The notes under the pieces: model-generated | The model's input: only the letters and a program-made list of their open reading frames with translations | Databases searched by the model: none | What the model was told of the DNA's origin: nothing | Assembly: GCA_018340375.1 (NCBI GenBank) | Contig: JAFFJZ010000002.1 | Span: 22,400,001 to 22,464,000, forward strand | Length of the DNA: 64,000 nt | Direction: 5' to 3' | Origin: Gonatopus flavifemur | Lineage: Eukaryota > Arthropoda > Insecta > Hymenoptera > Dryinidae | Shown: positions 33,901 to 46,189 of the stretch, piece by piece | Position numbering within the stretch: position 1 is the first letter of the stretch | How the letters are laid out: every line of letters starts with the position of its first letter | Program-made: the position numbers and the translations under genes

Positions 33901-34722
33901 TGAACTCAAGTGAGATGAATGGGAATGGTGGAAGAGAGGCGAAATCGAACAGGAAAGGAGGAAGAAGAAGAAAAAAAACGGGGGAGGATGTTTTTATGCA
34001 CGCATTCAAGATTGTTATGAATATTCAAGACATTTTTAAGACTTGATCGAATACGTCTAAAACATATCTTCCGCAAGACCTTGTTGATATATTCTAAACT
34101 TGATGAAATTTGTTGCGTAAGTTTTTTTGATGTCTTCTCAAAGATCTCACAAGATATCTTGAAGATATGCGAGACATCTCTTGGATATCTAAAAAATTTC
34201 GTTTTTGTGTTTATTGGGAAAGATGCGTTTCGCATCTGTGGAAGACATCTTTTATATGCTTTTTCGATTCTCTTGAGATACGTTTTAAATATCTTCGAGG
34301 TATATTTTAGATGTATTTAAGACATCTTTTTGAAATCATTGAGACATCCCACACAGCATAAAAGAATCACTAATGAGTTCTGAAAAAAGAACATCGTGTG
34401 ACTTTTGCCCCTCTTACTTAGACAATTTCTAAGATGTGTAACAGATATCTTTCAGAAACTCTTTCAAGATGTCTTTCAGACTCTGTTAATTCGACATCTC
34501 AAAGATTTCTTTCAGGAATACCTGAAAGACATGTTTCTGACATTTCTCGAAGATGTCTAAAAAAACATAATTTCGATATATGTTGAAGATATCTCTTATG
34601 CGATGGTGTTTAGATATCTTAGAAACATGTCTTTTAGATACATCGAAAAGATGTCTTCCTAAAGATATCTCACACATATCTTCAAGACCATCGGTGTTTG
34701 TTGGCTTTCCATATAGAAATTT

Positions 34723-35600
34723 ACAATTGGCGCTAGCATGGTGCAACGTAGATAAAGTATGGCCAAGGCTTGACAACCAAGCATGGCGCAAACCTGGAAT
34801 GATAACATCATTTTATGATTTACCTACGTGTTTTTCTAATGAAGTCCCATCATCGATGGAACAATGACAATGAAATATACCATCATTGGCAAACAATTGG
34901 AAATTTTTTTTGTCAATGCTGCGCCAATGATCAAAGTAAAAAATATTCAACCCAGAAATATATAAAAAGTATGCGCATTCCGCAATTTCTGACATATTTT
35001 GTTTGAAGTCTTATTGTTTTCCCCTCATTTGTTCCTGAACAACTTGGCGTCTTTTGTCGGTAAATTTTGCCATGAGAAGTAGACACAATGTATGTTAGCT
35101 CAGCGGTAGGAGCCCTCTAGTGTGACTCATAGTACAGAGCGATTGACTGTTCTTCCAAAGACTTACTTAAGCCTTATATATTCTTCGTATACGCGTTTCA
35201 CCACTCGCGAGAAACACTTGATCAGTAAAGTAGCCAAAAAATTATGTAGGTTGCCAATATCGAGCCAATGATCTATTACCAATGATCGGCGCTACATTGA
35301 AAGCTAATTTCTACCGAAACTAGGCCAAAGTTTGTGGCAATATTGAATCACATTTTGAAAAATCCTGGCGTTTAATGGAATCTATCGTTTAGTCAATGTT
35401 GGGCTAAGGATGAGCCAAGCAAGAGCCAAGCTTGGCGAAATTGTGCCACAATAATAGGCTGACAAACGAAATCCGTCAAACCCCGAAATCGGTGCAACAT
35501 TGTATTTATTGTTAATCAACATTGAAGATTTATAGATTGCCAAGCCTTGTCTGTCAACATTGCGCCAAGGTATATTCTATTGTCAGCATTGGCGAAGCCC
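34723..35600. repeat. TTGGCGCAA/CATTG-motif element, copy B, with tRNA-like centre
   Basis: It starts ACAATTGGCGCTAGCATGG and ends TGTCAGCATTGGCGAAGCC, close to copy A (5874-7160). The central part (35093-35215) contains TTAGCTCAGCGGTAGGAGCC, an A-box-like word, then GCGATTGACTGTTC, and CTCGCGAGAAACACTTGATC further on. Copy C at 38188-38990 carries the same centre in opposite orientation. Confidence 0.7.
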
Positions 35601-35639
35601 AAAAACTTTTGTATGGGTTGTTGCATTAATTCTCCTCAG

Positions 35640-36310
35640 AGATACAAAGTTCGTTCTGGGAATTCCGTATTAAATCAATAATATCTCCAAAATATTATTC
35701 CTACTCATGACATTTTATAAAAATCAAATATTATCCTCCCTCATTCGCAATAAGTTTTCTAAAAACTACCCATATGGAAATTTATTCGATAGAAACAATT
35801 TTCATGTCAAGATCCTGCTCTCAAGAACATTCAATGATGAAATTCCTCTCCAGTCGAATGCTCATGGCAAAACGTCACATAATCGTTCAAATAAAAGTGT
35901 TTTCCTCCGAACAAACACACGAGTCCTCCCTTCAATCGCTTCTCCCTGAAATTTCATGCGCATCAAACCTCACCATTTCTCTAATTTATATACCAGTCAA
36001 CGCATACGAATACAGTGACCCGACTCGTCACGCATAATACGAATTTGTTACCACTACACACCGTACCGTCCATTACTGTTATTTTTATTGGTGAGGATTT
36101 CTGGATATGAATACATAAAACGAAATGGCCAATGATTGTGTATAGGGGAATCAGTAACTGGGCCGAGTATTCTGCACTGTCAACAGGTTAGCATGCATGC
36201 ATACAAACGCATCAACACGTATCGTCGCTGAATTCTGGTGGTAAAATGTATCGATAAGAGAATAAGAATTCACGATAAACGACGTGCACGTACTCTCCTG
36301 ATTTCTGTTT
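35640..36310. other. Stretch without recognised gene
   Basis: Overlapping frames of 80 and 87 codons (35707-36037) have no motif. The sequence is AT-rich and non-repetitive as far as I can see. Confidence 0.45.
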
Positions 36311-36319
36311 ATAATTATA

Positions 36320-36600
36320 ATCATGACAATACCAACGCGGGGGAGGATTGAACGATCGTTTCTCAAAAACTTCACGTGGGTATGCCTCTCATCCGCCTCT
36401 GGGCGAATGTTTTCTGGGCTGGAATTACGTAGAGCAGGTCGCTCGAAGGGGAGGAAAACTTCATTGGAAGGGTTATTTGACGGGGAAGCTTGCGTTTGCG
36501 TGGGCCACGAGGACGTCGATACTTGCCAGACGACAACGACGACGACGACGATGTTGCCAGACAAGAAGGCGGCACTATATATCCTATCTTTTATAGATGT
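36320..36600. other. GC-rich island with long frames on both strands
   Basis: This is one of the few clearly GC-rich blocks of the window. Both strands are open through it: minus-strand frames of 166 codons (36151-36651) and 67 codons (36372-36575), and plus-strand frames of 107 and 82 codons. The longest, MSQNCSFSFSRMRDVSYTSI onward, contains a valine run encoded by a (CGA/TCG)-type triplet repeat at 36531-36550, and no domain is recognisable. The TATA-like ACTATATATCC lies just beyond it (36573). It may be an exon, 5' leader, promoter or other conserved regulatory element; which strand is meaningful cannot be decided. Confidence 0.3.
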
Positions 36601-36699
36601 ATATGAGACATCTCTCATCCTTGAAAACGAGAAGGAACAGTTTTGACTCACATCTCAAAATATTCCTTCACTTCCCGTTCATTCCTGTTTCTTATTTTC

Positions 36700-38180
36700 T
36701 TCCAGTTCCGTGATATTGATTTATCGAAAACTTGGAAACTCGGAAGTGGTAGAATTGAAACATAGGAGATATTTGTACTACCATCGAAAATCATTTATCG
36801 TTATACGGAACTATTTCTCAAATATCACCCGATAAATGTGCTGGGATGTTGATCAAGAGAGATGATATCAATTTCGAATTCTGCTGTATCTGTAATTTGT
36901 TCAACTTTTGCAACATAAAATACTGCTTTACTCTCCGCTTAATTTACCGCATACAAGTTTTGAAATATTGCAAATTCATGACTGGAAATGGATTTATTAT
37001 TTTTGAGAAAATCTTGTCAACAACGCCATTATCTTTACTCGCAAATATTCACAAATATTCGCAGGGTATTTTTGAATTCCTCGTTGAATGAAATCATTTT
37101 CCAAAATTGATGTTGATCGAAGTCACGGTTTGATTGCCCCTCGGCGCACATGCTGTGTCAGCTTTAATCGTTCGCGAATTATTCATGAATGTCAACATTT
37201 ACGCAGATTTTGCTCAACGAAATTCAATAGCATATATTTTATTAGGAATTTTCGATAGAGGATGTATGAAGTCCTTTGATGTGTGTAACGTATAAAATGT
37301 TAATATTGGTTACAGGACTGTAGTTAATTTGGTTATTTGAGATTCTGTGGGAATTTATTGGCATAATAACTGCTGTCATTCGGAAGAAACGAGTGGAGAA
37401 TTTTGGTTGATTTTATGTTGTGAGAAGTTGACACTATTACATATCTTCGATTTCACATCAGCATTGAAGAAATTATTTGAAGTTGAAAGAATTCAAGGAA
37501 TCAGTAGAATGGATATACGTATAGTTCGTGGGACGATTAATTTAAATATATTTGTAATTCAACAGTATCGATTGCAAATTCAAATTCCTATCGAATAGAT
37601 TTTTGTTCCGCGAATTCTCAGCGTTTTCGATTGGTTGGAAACGTGAATGACGCGATGAATATTGTTTCTAATTGAGTGATGGAAATAACTATGCGGAATG
37701 GCACTTAAGAATATCAGAATATTCTGGAAATTATTGATTATATCTTATAATTATTAATTCTCAAGTCAAAGCAAAGGAAAAATCTGATTCGTGGGACATG
37801 TAGAGGCCAGAAATAAAAACATCTGATTATCAAGAAAAGCATTCGAAATTCATCAGTGAATCAGGATCATGTTCCTAGATCTAAGACATCTTATCTGATA
37901 CAAAATAACCGTGGTCCAGATGCGATTGAATGATACAAAGTGACATAGTCGCGAGTTTAGAGGTCTGTGCAGGTCAGCAAAAGAATGCGATTTCCAAAGA
38001 ATACAACCAAAATCGATCTATGCGTCGATATGCAGTTGCTGGATGCAAAGTATCTAGCACACAATAATCGTAACTCAAATGTCATTTAATGATACGAAGT
38101 GGAATAGACTGGTGTAAATCATGAACGAGTCGTTCTAAAGAATGGCTCACTTGACTGAGTTGAATGAAGTAATTCGGATA
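36700..38180. other. Stretch without recognised gene
   Basis: AT-rich DNA. Frames of 81 to 83 codons (36846-37091, 37347-37598) show no motif or convincing splice sites. Confidence 0.45.
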
Positions 38181-38187
38181 TTCATGA

Positions 38188-38990
38188 AGATATACTTCCG
38201 CCAATGCTGACAAGAGAATATAGCTTGGCGCAACGTTGACAGCCAAGGGTTGGCAATCTATGAATATTCAATATTGATTAACAACGAATGTAACGTTCAA
38301 TAACGATATCGGTGTTCAACGAATTTTGGTTGTCAGCTGACACATTGATTCACAATTTCACCAAGCTTGGCGCTTGCTAGGCTCATCCTTGGTCCAACAT
38401 TGACCGAACGATAGTTTCTATTGAAATTGAGGATCTTTTGAAACGTGGTTGAATATTGCCACAAACTGTGGTCTAGTCTGGATAAAAATCAGTTTTGAAT
38501 GTAGCACCGATCATTGGCAATAGCATGGCTCAATATTGGCATGCTCTTTAATTTTAACTTTTGATGGCTGAATTGCTAGCTAAGTTACCAATCGAGTGTT
38601 TCTCGCGAGTAGGGAGAGATGGATATAAGAAATATATAAGACTCAAATAATTATCTGGGAGAACAGTCAATCGTTCTTTGTTACAGGTTACACTAGAGGG
38701 CTCCTATTGCTTATCCATATTGTGAATACTTCTCGTGGCAAACTTTAGCGACAAAAAACATCGAGTTGTTTACAGATATATGAGAAAAACACAATAAGAT
38801 CTCGAATAACATATATTGGAAGGTGTGAAATGTGCATACTTTTTATATATTTTTGGGTTAATTATTTTTTATAGTTTCATCATTGGCGCAACATTGTTCG
38901 ACAAATTTTTCTATTGTTTGCCAATGGGAATCTATTTCATTTCCATTTCTGCAACAATGATTTGATTTCCATTGTGGAAATCACATTGAT
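38188..38990. repeat. TTGGCGCAA/CATTG-motif element, copy C (inverted)
   Basis: It starts CTTCCGCCAATGCTGACAAG, which is the complement of the right end of copy B, and runs backwards through the same modules. The complement of the tRNA-like centre lies at 38650-38720, with AGGGCTCCTATTGC and AACAGTCAATCG. Copies B and C therefore form a large inverted pair around 35600-38188. Confidence 0.7.
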
Positions 38991-38999
38991 AAATCATAA

Positions 39000-41700
39000 A
39001 CTGACGTTATCATTTCTGATGAAGCTCTAATGAATTATTAACAAATTTCTGAACGATGGAAAAGCCTTAAAAAATTAAAAACCTTCAAACACCTTTTCAA
39101 ACTTGATATTTGAATATAGCACATGAATGTATGTATTTATAAGATTTCAAAATTTTTTCAATCATCAGTGGAATGTAACAATTTATCCGAGTTATTTTAG
39201 AATTTTTCCAGAGCGCGATTTTATTCTGATTTGTCTGAAAATAAATTTAAAAACTCGGAAAAACTCTGCAAAAATTCTGTACAGAGTGTCCCAAATTCAA
39301 TAGATTTCTCATGAAAATTTCAGTGATTTTTGCAAAGAAAATGCGATGATTTTCAGAGATTATTCATGGTTTTGTAGAAATTTTCCAGCGAAATATTTTC
39401 ATTCGAGGAATCTATCTCATATGAAAATATATTTTATCTAGAGCGAATCAATCAACCCACACACTCAATTATCGTGTTGCGGTGCGGTGAATTCATCAAT
39501 CAAGCTCTTCATGCGTTATCAAAGAAGAAAGTATAGAGTTTTCCTATGAAAAACATAGAAAATCAGTCTCCTCTAAGTAAGGGAATGAGATAAAATATTG
39601 CATAAAAATTCAAATCAAACTACATATTGATTATACGTTTATTCCAATAATCAGTCAGCGAAACACATTGAAAAATATCCTTCACCTCAACGTGTTTTAC
39701 ATGAATCAAAAGTGAATTTTGATTGTGATTCAAGGAATTTTACAATGAGAAACGAATAGCTTTTTATATCACGATAAATGATTGATTCGAGAATTCATAA
39801 AATCTCCAACAAAAACTGACAGGAATTATTATCTTCATTCAAGCCAGATCTCATGAAAATTAAAACATCAAGACCATACATTTGGTATAATGACATTTAT
39901 AACATTCAACTTCGCGCTATCTTCCTCAAAATAAATCATTACTTTTCATTCAGAAATGAAGATGCGAACAGAAAATATTCCCACAGGTACGCAAAAAGAT
40001 GTGTGAGTACAAAGAAAAATCACTGGTTCAAAGATGTTTATATCCTGAAGAGACTTCATTCGAAGTTCTTTTCATCCTGGATGCCATCATACAGTTGTCA
40101 ACAGCTCTCAAAAGATTCAAGTACGAAGATATACATTCCCTGTTTCGTGATATCAAATCACCCTATCAATGCCAAATTTCATTCGAAAGTCATTGATCAA
40201 GGGTAAAAAGTTGTTACCATAGTTCCCTGCAAATCCTTAAAATCCTCCAAAGAACGAATTGAATCGATGTGTGGCTTTGGAACGGAAGTAAAGAAAAATA
40301 GGGTAATACCGTACCTCCACAAAAAGTATTACCACACCGAACCTATTTCCTAGAAGCATTCTGAATTTCAATAGGAGGTTATTTTTTTTTATTACGAGCA
40401 GGTTTTATTGTGAATATTCCAGAAAACTATAACCTTCGATCTCCTTTTTTATTTCAGAAGAAAGAATAATATAAGATCTTTGTGTGCAACATGACGATGA
40501 CATCTCTGACCTGTTTTTATGGCTCGCATCGGGGTGAAAACTTGAAAATTTATTTTTCACAATGTTTGAATTTGTGTTAACGGAAAAGTAAATAACAAGG
40601 ACCAACACCTTGCGTGGATGGAGCTTTTGACTTGGTTTTTCTCATGCAAATTCGAGCAATTCGATTTCAACGTCATGGAATTATACTGTAAAACAACGTA
40701 GTTAGGTGGATATTTCGTACCTATCAGTATTCACCTTTCGAACACAAAGCTCTTTTGAGCAATTTATGCGGTTGAGTTCTCTTTGAGACACTTGATTTCT
40801 TGATCGAATTTGAATTTTAAGGAGCAAGGACTAATTCTTGTTTCTAGCAATGCGATACGGGAACATGTTATCGTATCATTTATTTTTGTTGTTTTTATTT
40901 CGAAATGATAAAATACTAAACCATGGAAATTCAATACAACGTTATTTGATATCGTTGAAAAGTGAATTATTCGATTACAAACTCTCGTCAGGATTTATTT
41001 TATTCGTCAGAACGTAGAAATTAATTTAAATCCCATCGTAACCATTCATTTAAATAATGAAAGACTCGTCCAATGGAGGAGCCTCTGAATCTCTACACAA
41101 AGTCTTGCGTGAAATAAGACATCAACAGGTGGTTTATCTTAAAAACTCCGTGACTTCACCTTTTTTGGTAAGATATTTTTCAATCCTGCCAATATGTCTT
41201 AAAAGGAACGTATCATATTATGTAGAAGCTTTGGTAGAACTTTTCATTTTATTCGGATTAGGATCAGAAGGGGATTCCATAGTACTGGACTTGAGTAATA
41301 AAAAGGTCATTTTTATCTTATAGTTGGAAATAGTCGATATATCGATAAAATAAAAACTTTGGATTCCGAATAATTTATAAATATTACTCTCTTTATTTCG
41401 GCCCCACCTCGAGGTACGAGACGATTATTATACAGAATTTTTGAAATTATTGTTTGAGTTTGAAGTAATACGTCGAATCAAAGAATATCAATCCTGCTCT
41501 ACTCAACGATCTGAATCTATTCAAGAATAACAGCACTTCTAATTAAATATCATTGAATTTACTCCCGTTCCAATTTCCCATTCGTCAATGAGATGCTATA
41601 GAATACTCTGAATGGGGTTCAACTGTGAGTGAGATTGAATAAAACCTCTCTTGAATGGTTATTTGTTATACACTTTTCGGAATCTCTCATGATCTGTGAT
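39000..41700. other. Stretch without recognised gene
   Basis: AT-rich. The plus-strand frames at 39853-40206 (117 codons) and 41057-41323 (88 codons, MKDSSNGGASESLHKVLREI onward) are the best here, but they have AT-ending codons, no motif and no clear splice or promoter context. Confidence 0.4.
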
Positions 41701-41705
41701 CAGTT

Positions 41706-41837
41706 CCCTGCTTAAAGAATCTCATTGAACCGATTGATTCTCATTGATTCCGATGCAGAAACCGATTCGAACTCATTAAAAATTGATTCTCAATTGGTTT
41801 GAATCAGCTCTCTGCATCGGAGATTCTTTAAGCAGGG
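41706..41837. repeat. Short fold-back, CCCTGCTTAAAGAATC ends
   Basis: CCCTGCTTAAAGAATCTC is exactly mirrored by GAGATTCTTTAAGCAGGG. The inside has GATTC/GAATC words in both orientations. It shares the CCCTG-type terminus with 15888-16169. Confidence 0.85.
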
Positions 41838-41933
41838 TGGTGTACATGTGTGATACTTGTTAGAGTTTTCATGGATTCGATTCAAATGAATCTTGAAGGA
41901 GAAACCAATTGGAAAACAATAATCAGTGCTCCT

Positions 41934-43238
41934 CCCGTGAATAAATCCTCCACGCCTGCTCAGGTCTTGTTCATCAAGCGTGATCGGGCGTGATCAGGCC
42001 TCAATTTTGTACCCACGTAATCAGGACTAATCACGCCTGATTATGCTCTATTCGGCATGAAAAATTCATACAGAATAAATAAGTCCGTGAAAAAATTGTC
42101 CACGCCTGTTCGCACCTGATCAGGCCTCAGTTTTGTACCCACGTGATGAGGACTGATCATGCTCAATCACACACAATCAGGCTTGATTGTGCTTCATTAT
42201 GCATGAAGAATTCATCCAAATCAACAATTCTTCTGTAAGGAATGAAACTGACAATTTTATCGAACGGTCATTTATTGTCAATCATTTCTACTTATTATGC
42301 TTATGCCGTTTCTATTCTCTAGTTTCCAGGTCTCCGGCATGATCACGCGTGATCAGGCGTACGTGCATTCGGGGCCGATTTAGCACGATAAAGCATGTGT
42401 ATTCGTGATGAAAAAAATCAACACAGCGTCATTTTGTATAAATACTTGAGATTTTGCATGATCACATGTGAGAATGGTTCGTCCGGTATGATCGCAGGTG
42501 ATTAAGCTTGATCACGGGTTTTCACGTAAGTACAAAATTAAACCCTTCTTAGTGATGACAAAACTGAAAAATGAACGACTAGGCGTAGTCAGGCCCAGCT
42601 CCGGACAGTCAGTATTAAAGACGAATAATTTTGCCGAAAAATGTCCATGATTAGGCCTACACACGCCTTATCACACCTGAACGATTTTTTCATGGGAGGC
42701 TTAGACAGCATTCGACAGAAAAAAAGATTTCTTTCATTATGCTTCCTCTAATTTTACAACAGACTAATGTATTGTTAATCATTTCTACTTTTTATGCTCG
42801 TGCAGTTTCCATCTTTCAGTTTTCAGGCATGATCTCGCGTGATTCTGAACAATCACACAAGAATTTTCCTCGAAGAAACCGATATGGCGCCCCCATTCGG
42901 CGATACACTGTGATAATCAATGAAATATTTTCTCCGTATGATAAAAAAATCAACACAGAGACATTTTGTATGAATGCTCCTGATCTGAGACGATTTTGCA
43001 TGATCAAGAGCGAGAATGGTTTGTCTGGCATGATCAGACGTGGTCAAGCTTGATCACGGGTTTCCACTTGGGTACAAAATTGAAGCTTTTTTGATTATGA
43101 TTGAGTCAAAAAATGAACGATCAGGCGTAGTCAGGCCCGACCACGCACAGTCAGTGTTGAGCACGATAAATTTTGCCAAAAAATGTCCATGATCAGACCT
43201 GAAAACGCCTAATCACACCTGAACGTGTTTTTCACGGG
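41934..43238. repeat. TGATCAGG-motif element with internal tandem duplication
   Basis: CCCGTGAATAAATCCTCCAC and GAACGTGTTTTTCACGGG are the ends. The body is made of GCGTGATCAGGC, GCCTGATCACGC and CATGATCA words. A second right-end-like sequence (ACCTGAACGATTTTTTCATG) occurs at about 42675-42695. The block beginning TTTCTACTTATTATGC (about 42285) recurs as TTTCTACTTTTTATGC (about 42782), a duplication of roughly 500 bases. The 104-codon frame 42739-43053 is within the second unit. The relative at 60113-61046 lacks the duplication. Confidence 0.75.
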
Positions 43239-45500
43239 CTGATACGGACCATCGTTTTGTCTTCACATTATTCTATGACTCTTTTAACATTCTTTCGAAC
43301 TTCTCGGAAATGAGGTACTGCTCATAAATCTGTATATAAAGTATCCTGATGGTGAAATTTTATATAATTGCATGAAAATTGGATACGAATCATGTAAAAT
43401 AATTCTAGAGAATGTATTCAGAATTTCAAAGCAGAATTTTATACAATTTTTATTACTTATTCACTCGCCGTACCCATAAATGCACCCATAAATCAATTGA
43501 GAAAGAATAAATGTAAAATTACATAATTGAGATTTCAGTAATACACGTCTCAGTTGGAGCACTCGAAGGATGACACGAGGAAGAAAGTTTCTCGAACCAA
43601 ACAACGTAGTTACATTAATCATGATTAAAACTTTTCCCGCATTCTAAGAAACAGAAATTAGTTGAAACTGGATAAAATATCGATTTTAGATACTTCACTG
43701 TAGACATTCACACAGATCATTTGATAAAACTTTCTTCTCGATGTATCCGCTAGAAAAATGGCAAATTTGTTCTTTCTTTTCTCCGTACAAGTTTTTCATG
43801 CATGATGACTGCTATTCAATATCCTAGCTACTTTGACACATGGTATACTCTTCCTCTTTCACGAAGTTGAACGACGAACTTCAGTAACTAGTGAACGAGA
43901 ACTTGAATGAGAAACGTAGTATGGAACAGTGGAGTGTTAATACAGAAGAGGATCGAGCGAATACAGGAAACATTCGAAGAGCAGGCTAATTAACATGAAG
44001 AGAATCGACCGCAGAACTAAAATCGATATATCATGACTGATGCGAATATTCGTTATCGGACGTGTTTCATTACTCTCAAAACGAAAGAATAAAATAATCT
44101 AACGACCATTCCTATAAATTAGGTTAATTGGAGATAATCCTTCATTTTTCATTCTTTTTTTCATCCTCTTTGTGCTCCTTCTCCTTGTTCTTTCATTTTT
44201 CAATCGTAATTCGCATGTACAATAGCAAGGCACAATCTAACACCATCGAGTTTTTTTTCCCTCCATTCTTCATCGCACGTTGTCCCCTTGTTCGAGATTT
44301 TTCATGCGACCGCTTATCAAATTTCCAAAATCAATTCTCCGATGTGTTACTCAATGAGAAACGGGAAAGCGATTTGATACGATATTCTTGTTTTATTATA
44401 TTTCCTTTGATATCAGATTCCGCTATATTTTGTCTCACTCGTGATTGATTTCCCCAAGGTTTTTTTGTGTCATTTATTTTATGAATAATCATAAAAATTC
44501 CGTAAATCGAGGAACTTGTTAGAGCATATTATTTCACATGTTTGGTTATGTGAGTGGTGTGTGTGGAAGGGTATCGCACATTAGGGAATATAAATGATGT
44601 GCCGTGATGAGAAAGTGAAGAAGTGAATCTTGCAACGAAGGAGTGAATTTCCACAAAGGATTTCTCATTAACATTTTTATAACTCGTCGTCGTATCACCC
44701 TTTCATTAAAATTCTAGTTTGAAAATATATTTTCTAATAACGTTATGGTTTTATTGAAAGTGTATGTCACGTGAGATGAATTCCACGTGAAAATTCATCC
44801 CTTTCGTACGGTCTCTTTCACCTTATGAAATTCTCCACGTTTGAATATGTATCTCATTCAAATCTTCGGTCGGTCGTGGGTTACCAAAGTTTAGTGTTTG
44901 TGAGAGAGGCGAGGTTAAGAGACAAAGTGTCGTAGAACGATGAATATTGTAGGGAAGAGGAGATGTCTGTGCACGCGAAAGCGTGTGAGAGTGAAATCTT
45001 TATCCTGATACCATGAAAGATTTTCCATTTCATGAGAATTGAATAATAATTGTTCTCGATTTATTTAAACGAATTCAAAGCACGTCAATGACCTTTTGTT
45101 CTGAGATATTCTCGAACAGCGATCTATGGATTGCTTTCAGAAATTCTGATGAAAATTGATACCCATCTTTCCGTCATAAATTTTCAATCTTCATAAGAGA
45201 TGTGTGCTAAACCTTCGATAAATTTTGACCCCACTAAGTATTCGTCTATAATGCAAGAGATTCAGAAGATAGGGGAAGGAATAAGTATATAGGAGGGAAA
45301 TAACGGATTGATCAAAGGAATTATTATCGGAACAACGGAAATTCAATTTAATTTAGTTCAGAGAATCTGGAACAAAAAATAATGGTGTTAAAATAATGAT
45401 CTAGGAGGAGGAGGGGATTTATTCTTTGGAATGGAATTAAAAGTTCAACAAAATGACAATAAGATGTGTTTCCTTTTTCCTTCCAAGTCCTTCCTCATGA
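43239..45500. other. Stretch without recognised gene
   Basis: AT-rich, unique-looking sequence. A T-rich plus-strand frame of 106 codons (44128-44448) is phenylalanine/serine-rich through composition. No repeat family was recognised. Confidence 0.45.
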
Positions 45501-45504
45501 CTTC

Positions 45505-46185
45505 GCAGGGAAACACTTGTTCAAATAAAACTAATGAGCGACTAATGAATCACTTGTAAATCTTATCTGACTAGTGATGTTTGGATAAAACTTGTAAATT
45601 TCTTGCAAGGTTAATCCAAACATTACTAAGATTAGATTTATACATTAGTAACTAAAATCATTGATTAGCAGTTTCATTTATTATACCAATATTATTCATT
45701 ACATTGGTCAAATATTTCTGGATGACTGGTAACGAAAATGTTTCATGCATGTAAACTAAAAAAAATCATTAATCAAATTGAAAACATGTCTCCTTATTCT
45801 GAAAATAGAATCCTCTCTAGTCAGTGTTCTTTTGATGCAAGAAAACAATGTTACTACCAGAAAACAAAATTCTCGAATGAAAAAATTCCCTGAGTTGAAG
45901 CAAATTTGTTTAAACTAAGAACATATCTGAATCAATTATAAATTCAATAATAAGTTTTCATTTCCACCCTAATTATTCTCACAAGTGTCATGTTAGTTTC
46001 TAATAAGTTCCTGTTCAGATAATGATGACTGTTTCACTATTTTTGATAAATGGAATCTAGTTAGTTGGAGTGTTACATTCTAGCGAGTGCTTTGTGAGTT
46101 TTCCTCCCTAGTGATTCATGAGTAAAAGAGATGAACTCGTAAGTCCTTCATTATTCACTAGCGAAAATTTCTACCAGGGATACTA
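45505..46185. repeat. Possible motif-array element, ACTAGTGAT/TAATCA words
   Basis: Words such as CACTTGTAAATC, GACTAGTGATG and AATGAATCACTTG recur in both orientations. The ends GCAGGGAAACAC and TTCTACCAGGG are only weakly mirrored. The borders are uncertain. Confidence 0.3.
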
Positions 46186-46189
46186 TGCA

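Larger units (their letters stand above)
32586..34704. repeat. GATATCTT-motif element with a nested copy of its own family
   Basis: The outer ends are CCCAACGAACAAAAAGATAT and GGTGTTTGTTGG. Inside, from 32770 (CCCAATAAACATGCACATC) to 34218 (GTGTTTATTGGG), lies a second element of the same design. Both are packed with AAGATATCTT, GAAGATATC and GACATCTT words in both orientations. The inner one contains in turn the palindrome 33084-33210, the MITE 33212-33448 and a tRNA-like SINE piece near 33823. Frames of 60 to 109 codons at 33779-34320 and 34486-34867 ride on these motifs and are rejected as genes. Confidence 0.65.

Noticed and set aside
35093..35170. A functional tRNA gene suggested by TTAGCTCAGCGGTAGGAGCC
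   Set aside because: No cloverleaf can be drawn, the B box is poor, and the segment is repeated inside a transposon copy at 38640-38720.
36151..36651. 166-codon minus-strand frame, the longest of the window, as a protein-coding gene
   Set aside because: It crosses a GC-rich island open on both strands, contains a valine run from a triplet repeat and shows no domain. Kept only as part of the GC-rich island.
39853..40206. 117-codon plus-strand frame
   Set aside because: Composition matches the AT-rich surroundings and no motif is visible.
41057..41323. 88-codon plus-strand frame MKDSSNGGASESLHKVLREI onward
   Set aside because: It looks somewhat protein-like at its start but lacks codon bias, motif and flanking gene signals.
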